64,000 nucleotides of DNA from Puia sp963703355 (lineage in GTDB: Bacteria; Bacteroidota; Bacteroidia; Chitinophagales; Chitinophagaceae): assembly GCA_963703355.1 (NCBI GenBank), contig OY969813.1, forward strand, positions 1,984,001-2,048,000, written 5' to 3'. The notes under the pieces are model-generated. The model saw only the letters and a program-made list of their open reading frames with translations. It ran no database searches and had not been told where the DNA came from. Both the position numbers and the translations under genes were made by a program. Numbering within the stretch: the stretch's first letter is position 1; each line of letters starts with the position of its first letter. Below are positions 26,139-35,178 of this stretch, piece after piece.

Positions 26139-26472
26139 ATTCATACTTTGAAGGTTTCAGTTTTGGGCCTTCGGCTTTGGGTTTCAAACTCACATAAGAT
26201 TCCAAACTCTTCACATACTGGTCAAAAGCTTTTGAGCCCGATAACGTGATTTTGCATACTGTATGTGGATAATTGTCTTTAAATTTTTTAATTACTTCTA
26301 TATATCCCGCCTCTCGCAACTTGTTAATCTGTACACTGAGATTTCCTGCGGTAGCATTCGTTCTATCCTTCAGTAAAGTAAAATCAGATTCTCTCTCCCT
26401 CATGAGAAGGGAGATAATAGCCAACCTTAATTGCGAATGCAAAATAGGATCCAGGTCCTTAAATAGATTCAT
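26137..26472 (-). CDS. Winged helix-turn-helix transcriptional regulator (MarR/ArsR-like)
   Basis: 111 aa. One winged-helix domain (about 8-90): DFTLLKDRTNATAGNLSVQINKLREAGYIEV is the recognition helix region of the HTH_34-type family, followed by a wing with HTVCKITLSGSKAF. The C-terminal tail is Lys/Pro-rich. Last gene of the probable operon with the TPR-like protein (12 bp) and the TonB receptor. It may bind the inverted repeat at the operon promoter (29458-29484) as an autoregulator; this is inference from position only. Confidence 0.88.
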   Translation of the reverse strand: MNLFKDLDPILHSQLRLAIISLLMRERESDFTLLKDRTNATAGNLSVQINKLREAGYIEVIKKFKDNYPHTVCKITLSGSKAFDQYVKSLESYVSLKPKAEGPKLKPSKYE

Positions 26473-26484
26473 ATATAACTGCTA

Positions 26485-27111
26485 TTATTGGCATTTAGCC
26501 AATTGTTCTTCCGCCCTCGCCCGTCCCCAGTCAGGCCACATTGGTTTAGGTTTATCGGTCTTAAACAATGCTATGGATTTTTCAAATAGCGGTTTTGCTT
26601 TATCCTTTCCTCCCCCAAATGCTACCGGAGTACCCAACATACTTTCTCCCTGAAGGTAATAGATCCTTGGATTATCCGGATTCAGCTGGATGGCGATTTC
26701 GAGATCCTTTTTAGCATCTGCACCATATTTCTGCCATCGCGTTTGAGGATCAACCATCATCTGCTGTGTGGCAGACATATTTCTGAGTACATAGATTTCG
26801 GAATTCTTATCGAGCGCCTCTGCCTTATCACACAATGCATTTATCCTCGCAGAATTTTCATCTTTGTCAACTTTTGCATCATTCCATCCCGATGTCGACA
26901 ATGCCAGACCGGCATAGTAATAGGGAAGCCATTGTGTTTTTTCAGCGTCTCCGATTCTTTCGAACGTATTGGAGACGGCCTGCAGGTCTGCAGTAGTTTT
27001 GGCAGAATCAAAAAGAGCCAGGTTTTTTTTCATAGCTGCAATGTATTTGTCGCTTTGGCCAGAAGAAACAAAGACAGAAAACATTAAAAGTGTAAAAACT
27101 AAGGACTTCAT
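26485..27111 (-). CDS. Periplasmic TPR-like protein
   Basis: 208 aa. The signal peptide ends near VSSGQ. Helical repeats follow, including AKKDLEIAIQLNPDNPRIYYLQGESML and KAKPLFEKSIALF, which are TPR-like. Probably a periplasmic scaffold or partner of the TonB receptor encoded 29 bp upstream; the precise role is unknown. Confidence 0.8.
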   Translation of the reverse strand: MKSLVFTLLMFSVFVSSGQSDKYIAAMKKNLALFDSAKTTADLQAVSNTFERIGDAEKTQWLPYYYAGLALSTSGWNDAKVDKDENSARINALCDKAEALDKNSEIYVLRNMSATQQMMVDPQTRWQKYGADAKKDLEIAIQLNPDNPRIYYLQGESMLGTPVAFGGGKDKAKPLFEKSIALFKTDKPKPMWPDWGRARAEEQLAKCQ

Positions 27112-27140
27112 AGCTGGTTTATTTAATAAATGTTAGAAAA

Positions 27141-29414
27141 TTACAAATTGTTATTAATAGCGTCTTGCGTTCTGTCTACACCCCAGCTTAAAAAGCACCC
27201 AACAAAATAAAAACGGGAAGCGGGTGGTGTTATTGGTTGTTTATACGTACCATCAAAAGAAAAATGATAACCATAAATAGAATTGTAACCAAGCACATTA
27301 CTCATACTGGCGAATAAAACAATAAATGTTTTGGGTTTTACTTTTCCCAGGCTAGGTATGTATTCACAGCTAAAATTCAAACTATTGTAATCCTTGGTTC
27401 TACCTTCATCCGCCGTATAATATTTACCATAACTATTGATCATAAAATTGTAGTATGGCCGTCCGGTTGCAAATGTATAAGTAACATTAAAACCAGCCTT
27501 CCATTCATTGATGAATCGTTTCATAACTAGAGAGGCCGTGTTGGTAGCGACAAAATCGGGCGTGAGTTTGGAAGGATAATTCATAAACTGCCTTTTTGTG
27601 TCGATATATGAATAGCTGATCCAATAGTCAAAATCCTTAAATGTTTTTTTATCGCGCCAGAACAGATCGATACCGTCGGCGTACCCACTTCCGCCATTCA
27701 TATATCCAAAATAGTTAAGACCGATGGGGATTGTTTCTACGAGATTGCTATACAATTTATAATATGCTTCTATCCTGAAAAGCTGATCCTTATTCATTTT
27801 CTGATAATTCAAGATGTAGTGCGTTGCTTCCGTAAATTTCAAATTTGGAGTAAAAAATAACTGCTGGTTATCGGGCTTTTCATAAAAAATTCCATAGGCT
27901 GCTGATATCTGCGCGTCCTTGCCAGTTTTGTAAGCTAAGGAAACGCGTGGTCCTAAGTCTGACTGTTTCAATAATGTAGAATATTCATATCTCAGGCCCA
28001 GTTGGGCTGCCAGTTCATTCGTAAGATAGATATTGGCCTCAGCAAATCCTGCAATTATATTGTCGCGCAACACCCGCATTGTATCATTATAGGTGGAAGG
28101 GTTGTTACTGTACCAATACTCAGTACCAAAACGAATGGAACTGAGACCAGAAAGTTTTTTTTCGAATACAGCCTTTCCGGTAGTGAGATTTTGTTTATTT
28201 GCCAGAATAAAATTTTTGGTTTGCATAAAGGCAGTGTCAGGATAATTGTGCGGTTGATTATCAGAACCCTGTACCTGCTGTTGAATATTGTCCAGGTTTG
28301 TACTGAAACTTGTCATCAGTGTCATTTTCCAACCTCTGTTCAATGGTTGCCGCCAACTCAGATTATTATACCAGTTATGATTTGTTAAACTAAAAGCGTC
28401 TTTCAGATTAAGACTGTCAATATCCTGCGTTCGCATGCCAAGACTATTATACGCAAACGTTGTATAATATTTAATCATGCCACCATTTTTCGTTTTAATT
28501 CTGAAATTGGCATCCGCATTATGAAAAGCGGGCAGGTGAAAATAATCGGGTTTCTGACTAACCAGACCATAATAAAGAGCCACATTTACATAGCTGTAAC
28601 TCATTCCCCAGGAATATTTCTTGTTGTCGCCGAGTTGTTGGGTTCCCACTCCAGCGATGATGGGTGAAATGGACGCGTCTATTTCGGAACGCTCGGGCAA
28701 ATCCACGGATTCCAGTAAAACGACTGACGAAAGAGCCTGGCCATAAAGTGCTGAATAACCACCTGTACTGAATACCGTTCCCTTAAAAAGAAAAGGCGAA
28801 AATCTTCCTCTTGTTGAAATATCCGGGACACTGGTATAGTAAGGATTGTTTACAAGACTTCCGTCTATGAATTGTTTTGTTTCCTGTCCTGTTCCACCGC
28901 GAACAAACAGGCCCTCTTGTTCTCCTACTTGTTGTGTGCCCGGTAAGGTTTTTAGTGCAGCAGTGATATCTGCATTAGAACCTGCAGTGGTAGCGATATC
29001 CAATGAACTCATGACGGCTCCGCGATGTGCATCACCAGCAGCAAATGATCCTGCTGAAATAGTCACTGCCTGCAATTCATTGGGCTCTTCTTTAAGCTGC
29101 AAATCCAGATGAATATTTTTACCCAATATTGGTAACGTCACTTCAATCGGACGATATCCTACAGAAGTAACAGTGAGCGTCTGCATTCCTGTGTCGCTGC
29201 TATTGAAAGAATATTTTCCCGCTGAATCGGAAGTGGCTCCATCAAAACTATTCTTAATGCTAATACTCGCTCCTGGAATTCCGTGACCTTTACCGTCTTT
29301 TACCAAACCTGAGATTTGAGTCTGCGAAAAAACAACAATACATACCATTTGCTGCACCATTAAAAGGAGCAACTTTTTATTTAATATGTACCTGGATTGT
29401 TTTTGAAGATCCAT
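27141..29414 (-). CDS. TonB-dependent outer-membrane receptor
   Basis: 757 aa. Signal peptide (to about 31), a CarboxypepD_reg-like domain (about 33-115: ISGLVKDGKGHGIPGASISIKN), a plug domain (about 130-240: ITAALKTLPGTQQVGEQEGLFVRGG) and a 22-strand barrel to the end. No SusD partner is adjacent, so a glycan-specific SusC role is unlikely; siderophore, cofactor or peptide uptake is equally possible. It heads an operon with a TPR-like protein and a winged-helix regulator. Confidence 0.93.
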   Translation of the reverse strand: MDLQKQSRYILNKKLLLLMVQQMVCIVVFSQTQISGLVKDGKGHGIPGASISIKNSFDGATSDSAGKYSFNSSDTGMQTLTVTSVGYRPIEVTLPILGKNIHLDLQLKEEPNELQAVTISAGSFAAGDAHRGAVMSSLDIATTAGSNADITAALKTLPGTQQVGEQEGLFVRGGTGQETKQFIDGSLVNNPYYTSVPDISTRGRFSPFLFKGTVFSTGGYSALYGQALSSVVLLESVDLPERSEIDASISPIIAGVGTQQLGDNKKYSWGMSYSYVNVALYYGLVSQKPDYFHLPAFHNADANFRIKTKNGGMIKYYTTFAYNSLGMRTQDIDSLNLKDAFSLTNHNWYNNLSWRQPLNRGWKMTLMTSFSTNLDNIQQQVQGSDNQPHNYPDTAFMQTKNFILANKQNLTTGKAVFEKKLSGLSSIRFGTEYWYSNNPSTYNDTMRVLRDNIIAGFAEANIYLTNELAAQLGLRYEYSTLLKQSDLGPRVSLAYKTGKDAQISAAYGIFYEKPDNQQLFFTPNLKFTEATHYILNYQKMNKDQLFRIEAYYKLYSNLVETIPIGLNYFGYMNGGSGYADGIDLFWRDKKTFKDFDYWISYSYIDTKRQFMNYPSKLTPDFVATNTASLVMKRFINEWKAGFNVTYTFATGRPYYNFMINSYGKYYTADEGRTKDYNSLNFSCEYIPSLGKVKPKTFIVLFASMSNVLGYNSIYGYHFSFDGTYKQPITPPASRFYFVGCFLSWGVDRTQDAINNNL

Positions 29415-29443
29415 AAAATGCAGCTTACTAAGCGTTTCAAATT

Positions 29444-29475
29444 CAAATATAAATTAGTTTACATTATAAACCAAA
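29444..29475 (-). promoter_or_regulatory. Bacteroidota-type promoter of the TonB receptor operon
   Basis: Minus strand TTTG (29472-29475), a 20-nt spacer and an exact TATATTTG (29444-29451). The start of transcription would fall about 20 nt before the receptor ATG. Confidence 0.7.
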
Positions 29476-29484
29476 TAATGTAAA
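29458..29484. promoter_or_regulatory. Perfect inverted repeat, candidate operator
   Basis: TTTACATTA (29458-29466) and TAATGTAAA (29476-29484) are exact reverse complements, 9 bp each, separated by 9 nt. The repeat covers the -33 element of the receptor promoter, the classic place for a dimeric repressor. The operon encodes its own winged-helix protein. Confidence 0.65.
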
Positions 29485-29512
29485 AAAAGGCCAGGTTTAG
29501 ACAAACCCGGCC
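29482..29512 (-). terminator. Rho-independent terminator after the 29586 gene
   Basis: Ten-bp arms (29489-29498 and 29503-29512; GGCC plus GGTTT/AAACC with one G-T pair) with a 4-nt loop, followed on the minus strand by seven T (29482-29488). It separates the orphan secreted gene from the receptor operon. Confidence 0.8.
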
Positions 29513-29585
29513 GTTGTTGATCGTACCCTTTAAAACTAAAACTTAAAATATCTTCTATAATTATTTAATCCTTGACTTGTTGTTT

Positions 29586-30425
29586 TTATCTGTTCATTGC
29601 AACCAGGTTGCCGTGTGGTATTCCTTTTACATGAACGTCATAGGTTAGTGATTTGAATAAAAGTGCATACATTCTGTTAGTCGATGTCGAACTGCAGGAC
29701 CCCGTTTCCGCTCCAAGTCTTACTACCATTGAACCTGAGTCTTTGTAAAAATTGTTTACCATCGCGTCCTCTGCCACTATAGAAATCCCTGGATAATCCT
29801 TTGTTGGTCCATCGAATCTTTTGCCTTTCATCCGAGGATCTGATCCTGTTCCCTGAATCGTTGAGGCAAAAATGGCCGTTTCATGTTCCAATGAAAATGA
29901 ACGAATTTGATAGTATGACTGGAATTCATGTAACTGTTTTCCGTCACCATCGATATCAAGTCCCGAAACAAAAAACTGGTTCACCGGCATAAACGAATTG
30001 TGGTCACTGTGTCTTACAAATGAAATCTTAAATTCCATCCACCAGATAAGATGTGCAGTAGCGGTTCCATCGCCGTATTTAATACGGGGCTGCCAAGCAT
30101 TGTCATATCCAGTACCGCTGGTTTCGTTCTGTTCCGGTCCCTGTATATCGGCATTTGATAAAGTCACTTCCGGACCGCTACGTCCTAGAATGGTTATCAA
30201 TGCATCTATACCCCATCCCACATTTTCAAAAATATAAACAGCTCCATCCAGACCATCCCCCGCACATCCTTCCCCTGTTTTCAACTTGGGATTTTTAAAA
30301 GAAAGCTCAGGTATCAGCGATTGTGCCTGAGTGGTAGCTGCTGTGAAAAATATAAAAAGAACTGAAGATATTCTCCAAAACGAAAACTTTATCCTAACAC
30401 CATGAACTGAAATCCTGAACTGCAT
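29586..30425 (-). CDS. Secreted protein of unknown function
   Basis: 279 aa. A signal peptide ends near TTQAQ. The mature part is beta-rich, with GEGCAGDGLDGAVYIFENVGWGIDAL at the N-terminus, an acidic DIDGDGKQLHEF stretch that resembles a calcium-binding loop, and a C-terminal AETGSCSSTSTNRMYALLFKSL segment. I do not recognise the family. It has its own terminator, no clear promoter and no operon partners. No T9SS sorting domain is evident. A surface or matrix protein is one possibility. Confidence 0.75.
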   Translation of the reverse strand: MQFRISVHGVRIKFSFWRISSVLFIFFTAATTQAQSLIPELSFKNPKLKTGEGCAGDGLDGAVYIFENVGWGIDALITILGRSGPEVTLSNADIQGPEQNETSGTGYDNAWQPRIKYGDGTATAHLIWWMEFKISFVRHSDHNSFMPVNQFFVSGLDIDGDGKQLHEFQSYYQIRSFSLEHETAIFASTIQGTGSDPRMKGKRFDGPTKDYPGISIVAEDAMVNNFYKDSGSMVVRLGAETGSCSSTSTNRMYALLFKSLTYDVHVKGIPHGNLVAMNR

Positions 30426-30634
30426 TATAGCTTGTTTTGACCTGGATTATTTTGATAACCCATAGTGATTGGAACAAGACGCAATTCTTCTGAAGGATTG
30501 GAAACCCCTATTTAAAATAATGGATAATTGTCAGCAGGAAAATTGGAAGGAAGTTTATCCGGAGATTGGTACGGCGACTACAAGACAAAGATTGCAAGCG
30601 TTTTTCAATAATGCAAGTGTTTTGGGAAATAAAT

Positions 30635-30716
30635 GTTGATGGCCAATTGTTAATTGTTAATGACTACCAAATACGGATTCGGAGAGCCGTTAACAAACAA
30701 CAATTGACCATCAAAC
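30635..30716. repeat. Long imperfect inverted repeat downstream of atpA
   Basis: Arms 30635-30660 and 30690-30716 (GATGG, CAATTGTT and TTGTTAA words) pair with about two mismatches and one indel around a loop of about 29 nt. It begins 7 bp past the atpA stop and is the likely transcript end of the ATP synthase operon. The rest of the gap 30426-30634 shows no gene. Confidence 0.65.
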
Positions 30717-30722
30717 GTTAAA

Positions 30723-32300
30723 CTATTTGTATTGCGGAATCAAATCGTTTGCGAGTTGAACCGTCCTGCGGATCGCTTCATCTGAAAGCATTCCTTTTTT
30801 GAATTCAGCCAGTACATCCGGTAATTTGTTGTCCATTTCCAAAAGGAAATGTTCTTCAAATGCTTTTACATTTTTTACCTGTACCTGGCGTAATAATCCC
30901 TGAGTTCCCAGATAGATGATAGCTACCTGTTTTTCAACTGCTACCGGTGCATATTGTGGTTGTTTCAGTATTTCAACATTTCTGGCACCTTTATCCAATA
31001 CGAGCTTGGTACTTGCATCGAGATCACCACCAAATTTGGAAAACGCTTCCATTTCACGATAAAGTGCCTGGTCCAACTTCAGTGTACCGGCTACTTTTTT
31101 CATAGATTTTATTTGCGCATTACCACCAACGCGACTTACAGATATACCCACATTAATTGCCGGGCGAATACCTGCATTAAAGAGATTCCCTTCCAGGAAA
31201 ATTTGCCCGTCTGTAATAGAGATAACGTTCGTGGGAATATAAGCTGAAACGTCACCTGCCTGCGTTTCGATAATAGGAAGTGCTGTGAGTGATCCACCGC
31301 CTTTAACTTTGGTTTTGAGTGATTCAGGTAAATCATTCATATCTTTTGCTACGCCATCATCCTGAATAATTTTAGCTGCACGTTCAAGTAAACGGCTGTG
31401 CAAATAGAACACATCACCGGGGTAAGCTTCGCGTCCGGGCGGTCTTCTGAGTAAAAGTGACACCTCACGATAAGCTACCGCCTGTTTCGAAAGATCATCA
31501 TAAATGATAAGTGCCGGGCGACCGGTATCGCGAAAATATTCTCCTATCGCTGCGCCGGCAAATGGCGCGTAGAACTGCAAAGGCGCAGGATCAGATGCAG
31601 AAGCAGCAACGATTACTGTATATTCCATTGCACCATTTTCTGCGAGTGTATTCATAATACCTGCGATCGTAGAAGCTTTTTGTCCGATGGCAACATAAAT
31701 ACAATAAACAGGCTTCCCTGCTTTATGGAATTCTTTCTGATTGATGATCGTATCTACTGCGATTGCAGTTTTACCAGTCTGACGGTCACCGATAATCAAT
31801 TCACGTTGTCCGCGACCGATAGGTATCATTGCATCAATTGCCTTGATACCTGTTTGAAGGGGTTCTTTAACTGGCTCACGAAATATAACGCCGGGTGCTT
31901 TGCGCTCCAGGGGCATATCATAGCTTTCTCCTGTTAAAGGTCCCTTGCCATCAATGGGAAGGCCCAATGTATTCACGACCCTGCCAAGCATACTTTCATA
32001 TACTTTGATGGATGCAATTTTTCCGGTACGACGAACTTTTGCGCCTTCACTGATATCACCGGACTCACCCATAAGTACTACACCTACATTGTCTTCTTCC
32101 AGGTTTAATGCAATAGCTCTGGTTCCATTTTCAAATTCAACCAGTTCACCACTGCTAACATTATTCAAACCATACACGCGTGCAATTCCATCGCCGACCT
32201 GGAGTACAGTTCCTACTTCCTCCATATCAGCAGCCACATTAAAATTGCCTAGTTGCTGGCGAAGAATCGCTGAAATTTCATCTGGTTTTATCTCTGCCAT
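30723..32300 (-). CDS. atpA: F-type ATP synthase subunit alpha
   Basis: 525 aa. Walker A GDRQTGKT at 171-178, the FYLHSRLLERAAK stretch and the alpha signature around PAINVGISVSRVGG are intact. Alpha subunits alternate with beta in F1 and bind non-catalytic ATP. Last gene of the operon atpB-E-F-H-A; atpG, which normally follows, is absent, and a hairpin repeat closes the transcript 7 bp after the stop. Confidence 0.97.
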   Translation of the reverse strand: MAEIKPDEISAILRQQLGNFNVAADMEEVGTVLQVGDGIARVYGLNNVSSGELVEFENGTRAIALNLEEDNVGVVLMGESGDISEGAKVRRTGKIASIKVYESMLGRVVNTLGLPIDGKGPLTGESYDMPLERKAPGVIFREPVKEPLQTGIKAIDAMIPIGRGQRELIIGDRQTGKTAIAVDTIINQKEFHKAGKPVYCIYVAIGQKASTIAGIMNTLAENGAMEYTVIVAASASDPAPLQFYAPFAGAAIGEYFRDTGRPALIIYDDLSKQAVAYREVSLLLRRPPGREAYPGDVFYLHSRLLERAAKIIQDDGVAKDMNDLPESLKTKVKGGGSLTALPIIETQAGDVSAYIPTNVISITDGQIFLEGNLFNAGIRPAINVGISVSRVGGNAQIKSMKKVAGTLKLDQALYREMEAFSKFGGDLDASTKLVLDKGARNVEILKQPQYAPVAVEKQVAIIYLGTQGLLRQVQVKNVKAFEEHFLLEMDNKLPDVLAEFKKGMLSDEAIRRTVQLANDLIPQYK

Positions 32301-32328
32301 ATTTTCTTTTTAAAAAAATTTATGATAT

Positions 32329-32895
32329 TTATCGGATTCGGTAAATGAAATCGTTGTTTGCAAATTGTTTTTTAATATTCGCAAGATCATATGCAATACT
32401 TACGTCTACCCTTCGCCCGTCTGCTTCTAATATAAATCCCCCAATAATATTTTCCTGAACTGTTGTTTCCAGTTCTACTTCTTTCATATTGCCAGACTCT
32501 TTAATCTTCCGAATGATCAATTGCTTTACTTCATCGCTCAAAGGAACAGCAGTAGTTAATGAGACGGAATGAATTCCTCTTATAACCTTGTACTGTTCAG
32601 TAAATGCAACAATGATTTCCGGCAGATAATTTTCACGTCCCTTACCAATAAGAAGATTGTTAAACGATGCGGTGGTTGTCCCGATTTTTCCGGCAGTCAG
32701 TGCTTCAAGGACTTTTTGTTTTTTGTCGCCATTTACTACAGGACTCTTTAATATGGTAACAAGTTCAGGACTAAGTCTAATCAATTCTCCCAAATAAAGA
32801 ACATCCTTATATACCGATTCAAGCTCATCCCGCTCGATTGAAAGATCAATGAGGGACTTAGCGTATCGCCCTGCTAGTCTGGGATTTGGCATCAT
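32329..32895 (-). CDS. atpH: F-type ATP synthase subunit delta
   Basis: 188 aa, normal for delta/OSCP. ARYAKSLIDLS at the N-terminus and the C-terminal ENIIGGFILEADGRRVDVSIAYDL, the family's best conserved segment. Forms the stator top connecting the b stalk to F1. It lies between atpF and atpA. Confidence 0.94.
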   Translation of the reverse strand: MMPNPRLAGRYAKSLIDLSIERDELESVYKDVLYLGELIRLSPELVTILKSPVVNGDKKQKVLEALTAGKIGTTTASFNNLLIGKGRENYLPEIIVAFTEQYKVIRGIHSVSLTTAVPLSDEVKQLIIRKIKESGNMKEVELETTVQENIIGGFILEADGRRVDVSIAYDLANIKKQFANNDFIYRIR

Positions 32896-32957
32896 CTGAA
32901 TATTTATTACCGCTCAGGCGGTTTGAAATTTAAAAAAGTGAATGAAAAGTTTCCTTT

Positions 32958-33452
32958 CTAGTTGAGTTTTATTTCCTCAGCCAATTGTTTAATATATTTT
33001 TCCTGTTCCGGTTTATTTTCAAGTTGCCTGCGAAGGATTTTCTCCGACACTTCGACTACCAGGTTACCAATCTGATTTTTAACCTCAGTGATGGCAGCCA
33101 TTTTTTGCTGTTCGATTGCAATTCTCGCATCACTGATGATCTTTCCGGCTTCTGTTTTTGCCTGGTCTTTAGCTTCATTAATGATTTTATCTTTTGTGTC
33201 GCGGGCTTCTTTCAACATCAAAGCCCTTTCTTCCCGCGCTTTTGTTAGCAAAGCTTCATTTTCACTCTTCAACTGAGCCATCTCAGCTTTTACGCGTTCA
33301 GCGGTAGCCAGAGCATCTGTAATGCTGGATTCCCTGTCTCGCAGGCCTTTTACAATTGCTGGCCACGCAAATCTTCCAAGTATAAACAACACAATAAGAA
33401 ATGCAAGTAGGGTCCAAATCAACAATCCAAATTCAGGAAGAAGTAGTTTCAT
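32958..33452 (-). CDS. atpF: F-type ATP synthase subunit b
   Basis: 164 aa. One N-terminal membrane helix (about 5-27, LIWTLLAFLIVLFILGRFAWP) followed by a long charged coiled coil rich in Ala, Lys and Glu, the peripheral stalk. A spacer of 107 bp separates it from atpE upstream, longer than other gaps in this operon, holding nothing recognisable apart from AT-rich sequence. Confidence 0.95.
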   Translation of the reverse strand: MKLLLPEFGLLIWTLLAFLIVLFILGRFAWPAIVKGLRDRESSITDALATAERVKAEMAQLKSENEALLTKAREERALMLKEARDTKDKIINEAKDQAKTEAGKIISDARIAIEQQKMAAITEVKNQIGNLVVEVSEKILRRQLENKPEQEKYIKQLAEEIKLN

Positions 33453-33559
33453 AATCGATAAATATTTTGCAAGCCGGCTGCTTAAAAAAATCTTTGGTTG
33501 GAAAAAAACTGCGTCCTCCGCCCTTTGCTTTGGACGCAGTTATTCATTTCGCAATGAGT

Positions 33560-33805
33560 TTACAACACCATTGCAAGAAAGCCAACAATGATTGCGAACA
33601 ATGCTGCACCTTCCACAAGCGCGGCGGTCAAAATCATATTAGCCCTGATGTCGTTGGCCACTTCCGGCTGACGGGCGATCGCTTCTACTGCGCCTTTACC
33701 AATCTGGCCAATACCAATACCTGCGCCAACAGCTGCAAGTCCGGCGCCCACGGCACCACCTGCATTTCCAAGAGGTGTGCTGAGCATGATAGTCAATAAA
33801 TCCAT
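33560..33805 (-). CDS. atpE: F-type ATP synthase subunit c
   Basis: 81 aa hairpin of two membrane helices around the polar loop ARQPE. The ion-carrying Glu lies in ALVEGAALF. The residues after it are Gly-Ala rather than the Ser-Thr of sodium-type rings, although the GxGxGQ motif of helix 1 is present; proton coupling is therefore more likely (inference). The ring size cannot be read from sequence. Confidence 0.96.
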   Translation of the reverse strand: MDLLTIMLSTPLGNAGGAVGAGLAAVGAGIGIGQIGKGAVEAIARQPEVANDIRANMILTAALVEGAALFAIIVGFLAMVL

Positions 33806-33838
33806 AATCTTGGCTTTATATTAAGTGAAAAAAAACTT

Positions 33839-35005
33839 TTAAGCCAGCATCGAATCCTCGTGCTTTTCATGATGCTGATGATTTTTACCTTCAATTGCCT
33901 GACCCACAAACACAGCCGTCAGCATTGTAAATATAAACGCCTGTAAAAAAGCTACCAGCACTTCTATCAGGTAAATAAAAATGGTGAAAGCAATTGAGAA
34001 AGGCGCAGTTCCCCATCCCGCATATTTATTCATGTTTCCAAAAATAAAAATCAGCGAAATAAGGCAAATGATGATGATATGACCTGCCACCATATTCGCA
34101 AACAAACGTATGATCAAAGCAAATGGCTTGATAAAAAGACTGATGAATTCGACCGGTACTAAAATAACTTTTACCCAACCTGGCACACCCGGAGGATTGA
34201 AAATGTGCAGCCAATAATGAGAGTCGGAACTGAAAAGAATCACAACAAAAGCAACTACCCCCAGAACAGCTGTAAAAGCAATATTTCCTGTAACATTTGC
34301 TGAACCCGGAATGAGTCCGAATAGGTTGTTTATCAGTATGAAAAAAAAGATGGTTAAAAGAAAGGGTAGATATTTCTGATAACTGGGGCCGAGATTTGGC
34401 TTTGCCACTTCATCCCTTACAAAAGTTATGACAGGCTCCAAAAGGCTTTGAGAACCACTGGGGGCGGAAGTAACTCCCTTTCCGTTCTTATATTTTTTAG
34501 CGATAGACAGCATCACCCAGGTAAACAATGCAAGTGCAATAAGCATCTGGATCACATTTCTCGTGATGGAGATATCATAAATCTTTACAGAAGGGTCGAT
34601 ATTCCCGTTATCATCTATCGCAACGATGTCTTGTGCGTTGAATTTTGCAGGATCAAGTTTAAGTTCCTGTATTTTATCATTTGTCAGCAGTTCATATCCC
34701 TGAAAATTTTCTTCTCCATGGTGAAAACGGGAAGACATAAAAGCAGTCAGGCCCCTCTGCTTCGAATACAGGATAACCGGCAGTGGTATCGAAAGCGGAT
34801 GTTTCACCCCCTGATCATCAACATAGTCAATGATATGAAAATCATGGTTATTAAGAACGTGTCCGAATATGATTTCTTTTGCATCAAATGCAGGTTTAGC
34901 CTCTTTGTGCACGCTATCCTGTTGCGCCATAGCAACTGTTGAAAATAGAAGTAAAAAAACGCTGAAACCCGCTACCAATAAAGATTTGAACCTCCTACAG
35001 AACAT
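33839..35005 (-). CDS. atpB: F-type ATP synthase subunit a
   Basis: 388 aa, longer than the E. coli protein because of an N-terminal signal-like segment (ending near VAMAQ) and a periplasmic stretch of about 110 residues, as seen in other Bacteroidota. The channel helix with the essential Arg (IIRLFANMVAGH) and later helix EVLVAFLQAFIFTMLTAVFVG are intact. First gene of the operon, with a consensus promoter 20 nt upstream; atpI/atpZ are not present upstream. Confidence 0.95.
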   Translation of the reverse strand: MFCRRFKSLLVAGFSVFLLLFSTVAMAQQDSVHKEAKPAFDAKEIIFGHVLNNHDFHIIDYVDDQGVKHPLSIPLPVILYSKQRGLTAFMSSRFHHGEENFQGYELLTNDKIQELKLDPAKFNAQDIVAIDDNGNIDPSVKIYDISITRNVIQMLIALALFTWVMLSIAKKYKNGKGVTSAPSGSQSLLEPVITFVRDEVAKPNLGPSYQKYLPFLLTIFFFILINNLFGLIPGSANVTGNIAFTAVLGVVAFVVILFSSDSHYWLHIFNPPGVPGWVKVILVPVEFISLFIKPFALIIRLFANMVAGHIIIICLISLIFIFGNMNKYAGWGTAPFSIAFTIFIYLIEVLVAFLQAFIFTMLTAVFVGQAIEGKNHQHHEKHEDSMLA

Positions 35006-35024
35006 GGGGTATCTAATTTTGCCG

Positions 35025-35054
35025 CAAAGATAAGGGTCGGGGGGTAATTTTCAA
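35025..35054 (-). promoter_or_regulatory. Consensus promoter of the ATP synthase operon
   Basis: Minus strand TTG (35052-35054), exactly 19 nt, then TATCTTTG (35025-35032). It fits the Bacteroidota housekeeping sigma consensus. Transcription would begin about 15 nt before the atpB ATG. Confidence 0.75.
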
Positions 35055-35178
35055 GAGCTTTTTACGCATAGCGAACAAGGCCCGGCGCCTAAAGCATTTT
35101 TGAAAATGGCAGTTTTTTTACCCACGAAAATGTCCCAGATTGACAAATAAAAACAGATTAATTTGCAAAGCAAGACCT

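Noticed and set aside
26485..29414. SusCD-type polysaccharide locus
   Set aside because: No SusD-like lipoprotein or glycoside hydrolase lies next to the TonB receptor.
33560..33805. Sodium-type c-ring because of the GxGxGQ motif
   Set aside because: The Ser/Thr pair after the ion-binding Glu is Gly-Ala, so the sodium signature is incomplete.
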